NCBI GenBank assembly: GCA_011525685.1
Contig: WYBW01000181.1
Span: forward strand, 43,809-107,808
DNA from: Verrucomicrobiia bacterium
GTDB taxonomy: Bacteria > Verrucomicrobiota > Verrucomicrobiia > Limisphaerales > JADLHS01
Direction: 5' to 3'
Length of the DNA: 64,000 bases
Position 1 is the first letter of the stretch, and every line of letters begins with the position of its first letter. Positions 62,096 to 64,000 of this stretch are shown here, piece after piece. Below the pieces are notes generated by a model. It saw only the letters and a program-made list of their open reading frames with translations. It did no database searches and had not been told where the DNA came from. Position numbers and translations under genes: made by a program.

Positions 62096-63631
62096 CTATG
62101 CATCGTCGCCCACGCTGTCATCCGGCCAGTCGCCGGCTTGGATCAAGAAATTCGCGGTGACCGCGCCGGCGGCCCGCAAGGGAATCCGGAAGCCGTCCCC
62201 GGCTGGGTCGGCATTCCGCCAGGGGCCTCCCTCGGAGAACCACCGATACTGGACTTCCGCGCCGGGCAACTGCTCCTCGAAATCGCCGACACGCACCTCC
62301 AAGTCCTCGGCATAGATCGTCTTGGCCGGATACTCTTTGTCCCAGAGGAAGCCCTTCTTCACCGCGTGCTCGCGGATTTGAAACTCGACCTTGAAATGCG
62401 AGTAGGGAGCGGACGTGGTCCGCAAGTGTGAGTTCAGGAACAGGGTGTGCAACAGAACGGTCTTCTTTTCCAGGTCCGCGCGTGAATAACGGATGGCGTT
62501 CTCACACGGCTGCTGTTGCCGGCGATGCAGGTAGAGGGGCGTACCCCGGATCGAAAGGGCGAATTCGAGATCGTAGAAATAGGAGGTCTGCTTCTCCGCG
62601 GGGCGGCGCAGTTGCACATGTTCCAGGTAAACCTCGGCCTTGACGTCGCCAAAGAGAAAGCGATGAATATTCTCGAAGCTCTCGTAACTGTTCACGATGC
62701 CCCGCCGACCTGAGTGGGCGCGATGCACGTTGGCCCAGAACGGCTTTTGCTCCGAGGTGTATTTGCCCCGCGCATCCGGTTTGCCGGCCACCACGTACGC
62801 CCGGTCCTGCTTGACCAAACCGTCGCTGAAATTGCCGGTGACATGCTGAACGGCGTTGTAGGATTCGTAATCGCTGCCGATGAGACACAGACAACGCTTC
62901 ACGGGGAAAGCGTATCTGGAATTCTCCAACCCCAGACTGTGCGGTTCGCAACCCGCCGGCAGCTTGAGGTATTGTCGCATGCGCTTTTCCTCAAAAATGT
63001 TGGCGTTGTAAGGATTGGCCGTGCGCAGGATGAGTCGCTCCATGAAGTCCGGAATGCGGCCCAATTCGATGCCTTTGTGCGGTGTACCCATGGTCACCAG
63101 ACGGTGAATCCAGTCCGCGGGCTTTTCCGAGCGGGCCGGCAGGAGATTCTGGATCAACGTCCGGCAGACCAGTCCACCCATGGAATGGGCGATCAAGATC
63201 ACCTTGTAATGCTTGAGGCCCGGGCCCAAATCCACGCCGCAATCCTTCAGGCGACGAGGGATGGTTTCGCACACCAGTTTGCGCAAGTCCTCCGCGTGCT
63301 GCTCAATGTCGCGCAACTTGTCCCTCATCACATCATCGTCATAGAACCGGCATACCCATAGGCTTCGGGAGGGATTGGCTTCGGAGTCCTCCAAACCGCG
63401 GTTGGTCGCGTCGCAGTACGCCTTGCCGGCGAGCTTCATGAACCGGATGAGTTGCCCCTCGAAGAGGTCCGCTTGGTAGTATTCAGGAGCGGGGGCGGCG
63501 CGCTTCTCGACCGAGGTCGCGGCGAAACCGTAATAGGTGTCGTGGAACGTTTCCTCCCGCTCGTTCTCTGTCATGGCGTAGCCGCGGACGTACACGATCG
63601 GGTAATAGGGCGGTTCAATCTTGAATTTCAT
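62096..63631 (-). CDS. Alpha/beta-hydrolase, lipase-like
   Basis: 511 residues. The nucleophile elbow LIAHSMGGLVCRTL (Ser about 150) and an N-terminal strand YYPIVYVRGYAM fit a PGAP1/lipase-like alpha/beta hydrolase. An Asp/His pair for the triad cannot be fixed by eye. The C-terminal ~200 residues form a separate beta-rich domain (ELEVRVGDFEEQLPGAEVQYRWFSEGG), function unknown. No signal peptide. Divergence from unrelated neighbours gives no further clue. Confidence 0.72.
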   Translation of the reverse strand: MKFKIEPPYYPIVYVRGYAMTENEREETFHDTYYGFAATSVEKRAAPAPEYYQADLFEGQLIRFMKLAGKAYCDATNRGLEDSEANPSRSLWVCRFYDDDVMRDKLRDIEQHAEDLRKLVCETIPRRLKDCGVDLGPGLKHYKVILIAHSMGGLVCRTLIQNLLPARSEKPADWIHRLVTMGTPHKGIELGRIPDFMERLILRTANPYNANIFEEKRMRQYLKLPAGCEPHSLGLENSRYAFPVKRCLCLIGSDYESYNAVQHVTGNFSDGLVKQDRAYVVAGKPDARGKYTSEQKPFWANVHRAHSGRRGIVNSYESFENIHRFLFGDVKAEVYLEHVQLRRPAEKQTSYFYDLEFALSIRGTPLYLHRRQQQPCENAIRYSRADLEKKTVLLHTLFLNSHLRTTSAPYSHFKVEFQIREHAVKKGFLWDKEYPAKTIYAEDLEVRVGDFEEQLPGAEVQYRWFSEGGPWRNADPAGDGFRIPLRAAGAVTANFLIQAGDWPDDSVGDDA

Positions 63632-64000
63632 GACGGGTTCGTTGTTGGTTTCGAGAGCCAGAGTACAGCGCGCGGAACTAAAGCCAATCGGAAATCACCG
63701 GGACGCCAAACTTGCTGTTCGGGGATTTTCAAAACTCCAGGCCAAGCGGGCGGATTTGCAAAACGAACTGCTTGGGCGGCTCGTGGGAGGCCCTGAACTG
63801 CGCCGGCGTCACCGCAAAGCGATATGAAGGTGCAATCGCGATCAAATCGTCGTGAGCGTGTGCCCCATTTCATGGGGGAATGTCCCGGCGATAGTTGAAA
63901 AGCGGTTGGTGGAGAGATTCATTACGCGGCTTTGACCATGGGGACAAGTTTTGTTTGGGGTTGGTTGAGAGCCACGATGAACTCAGCGAGGTGTTCATGG
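63632..64000. other. Right-end region, possibly end of a partial leftward gene
   Basis: No complete gene is supported. On the lower strand, codons from the right edge to a TAA at 63922-63924 read HEHLAEFIVALNQPQTKLVPMVKAA, which could be the C-terminus of a gene entering from the right, but the family is not recognisable. The rest of the stretch (63632-63921) shows nothing. Confidence 0.2.

Overview
The window is GC-rich, densely coded bacterial chromosome, most likely from a soil or freshwater Verrucomicrobiota (Pedosphaera/Limisphaerales-like). That placement is inference. It rests on a PEP-CTERM protein, a prepilin-type 'FTLIELLVVIAII' protein, a very large secreted Ig-like protein ending in a 'KYRVQF...FYRV' tail, and palindromic repeats that translate as 'TGVAPVS...GDRRDACPT' and 'LTPALSP...' inside housekeeping proteins. 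No rRNA, tRNA, CRISPR array, integrase or intact insertion sequence was recognised.

Layout. (1) 1-3920: end of addB and complete addA (recombinational repair nuclease), coupled by an ATGA overlap. (2) 4099-24399: a long envelope-glycan region. It holds glycosyltransferases of families GT4, GT2 and GT39, a hexapeptide acyltransferase, an LTA-synthase-like membrane sulfatase, three proteins carrying four LPS-kinase-like domains, three soluble methyltransferases, an ICMT-like membrane methyltransferase, a LAB_N small membrane protein, a two-component system and a membrane-anchored GrpE-like protein. (3) 24454-28518: SAM cycle, with ahcY and metK facing away from a SahR-like ArsR-methyltransferase regulator, plus a decayed second ahcY 3' end. 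(4) 28670-32657: HrpB helicase interrupted in frame by two 85-bp palindromes, then three small proteins. (5) 32693-43155: secreted SpoIID-domain protein, C39-like peptidase, M3 oligopeptidase, NDUFA9-like reductase, pseudopilin and TPR protein, with MITE-like repeats between them. (6) 43314-48084: leftward sulfate-assimilation operon cysI-cysH-cysD-cysN. (7) 48407-57677: mnmA, a PEP-CTERM protein, an enolase-superfamily enzyme, a large hybrid histidine kinase, a STAS protein, holA and a bifunctional-nuclease-family protein. (8) 57804-63631: metH, with a repeat inserted between domains, and an alpha/beta hydrolase.

How the parts connect. Sulfate reduction (cys operon) supplies sulfide for homocysteine and methionine. 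MetH, MetK and AhcY form the methyl cycle that feeds the several SAM-dependent methyltransferases of the glycan cluster. A 20-bp sequence just upstream of metK, next to the SahR-like gene, recurs with 16 of 20 matches at the same distance upstream of metH 34 kb away, which suggests one regulon. GT39, GT2 and LAB_N genes form a translationally coupled cassette like ArnT/ArnC lipid glycosylation.

The most unusual material is the set of palindromic repeats. Some sit in intergenic space with shared GCGCATCTC ends. Others lie in frame inside hrpB (twice), metH and probably addA, where they add peptide loops to otherwise conserved enzymes.
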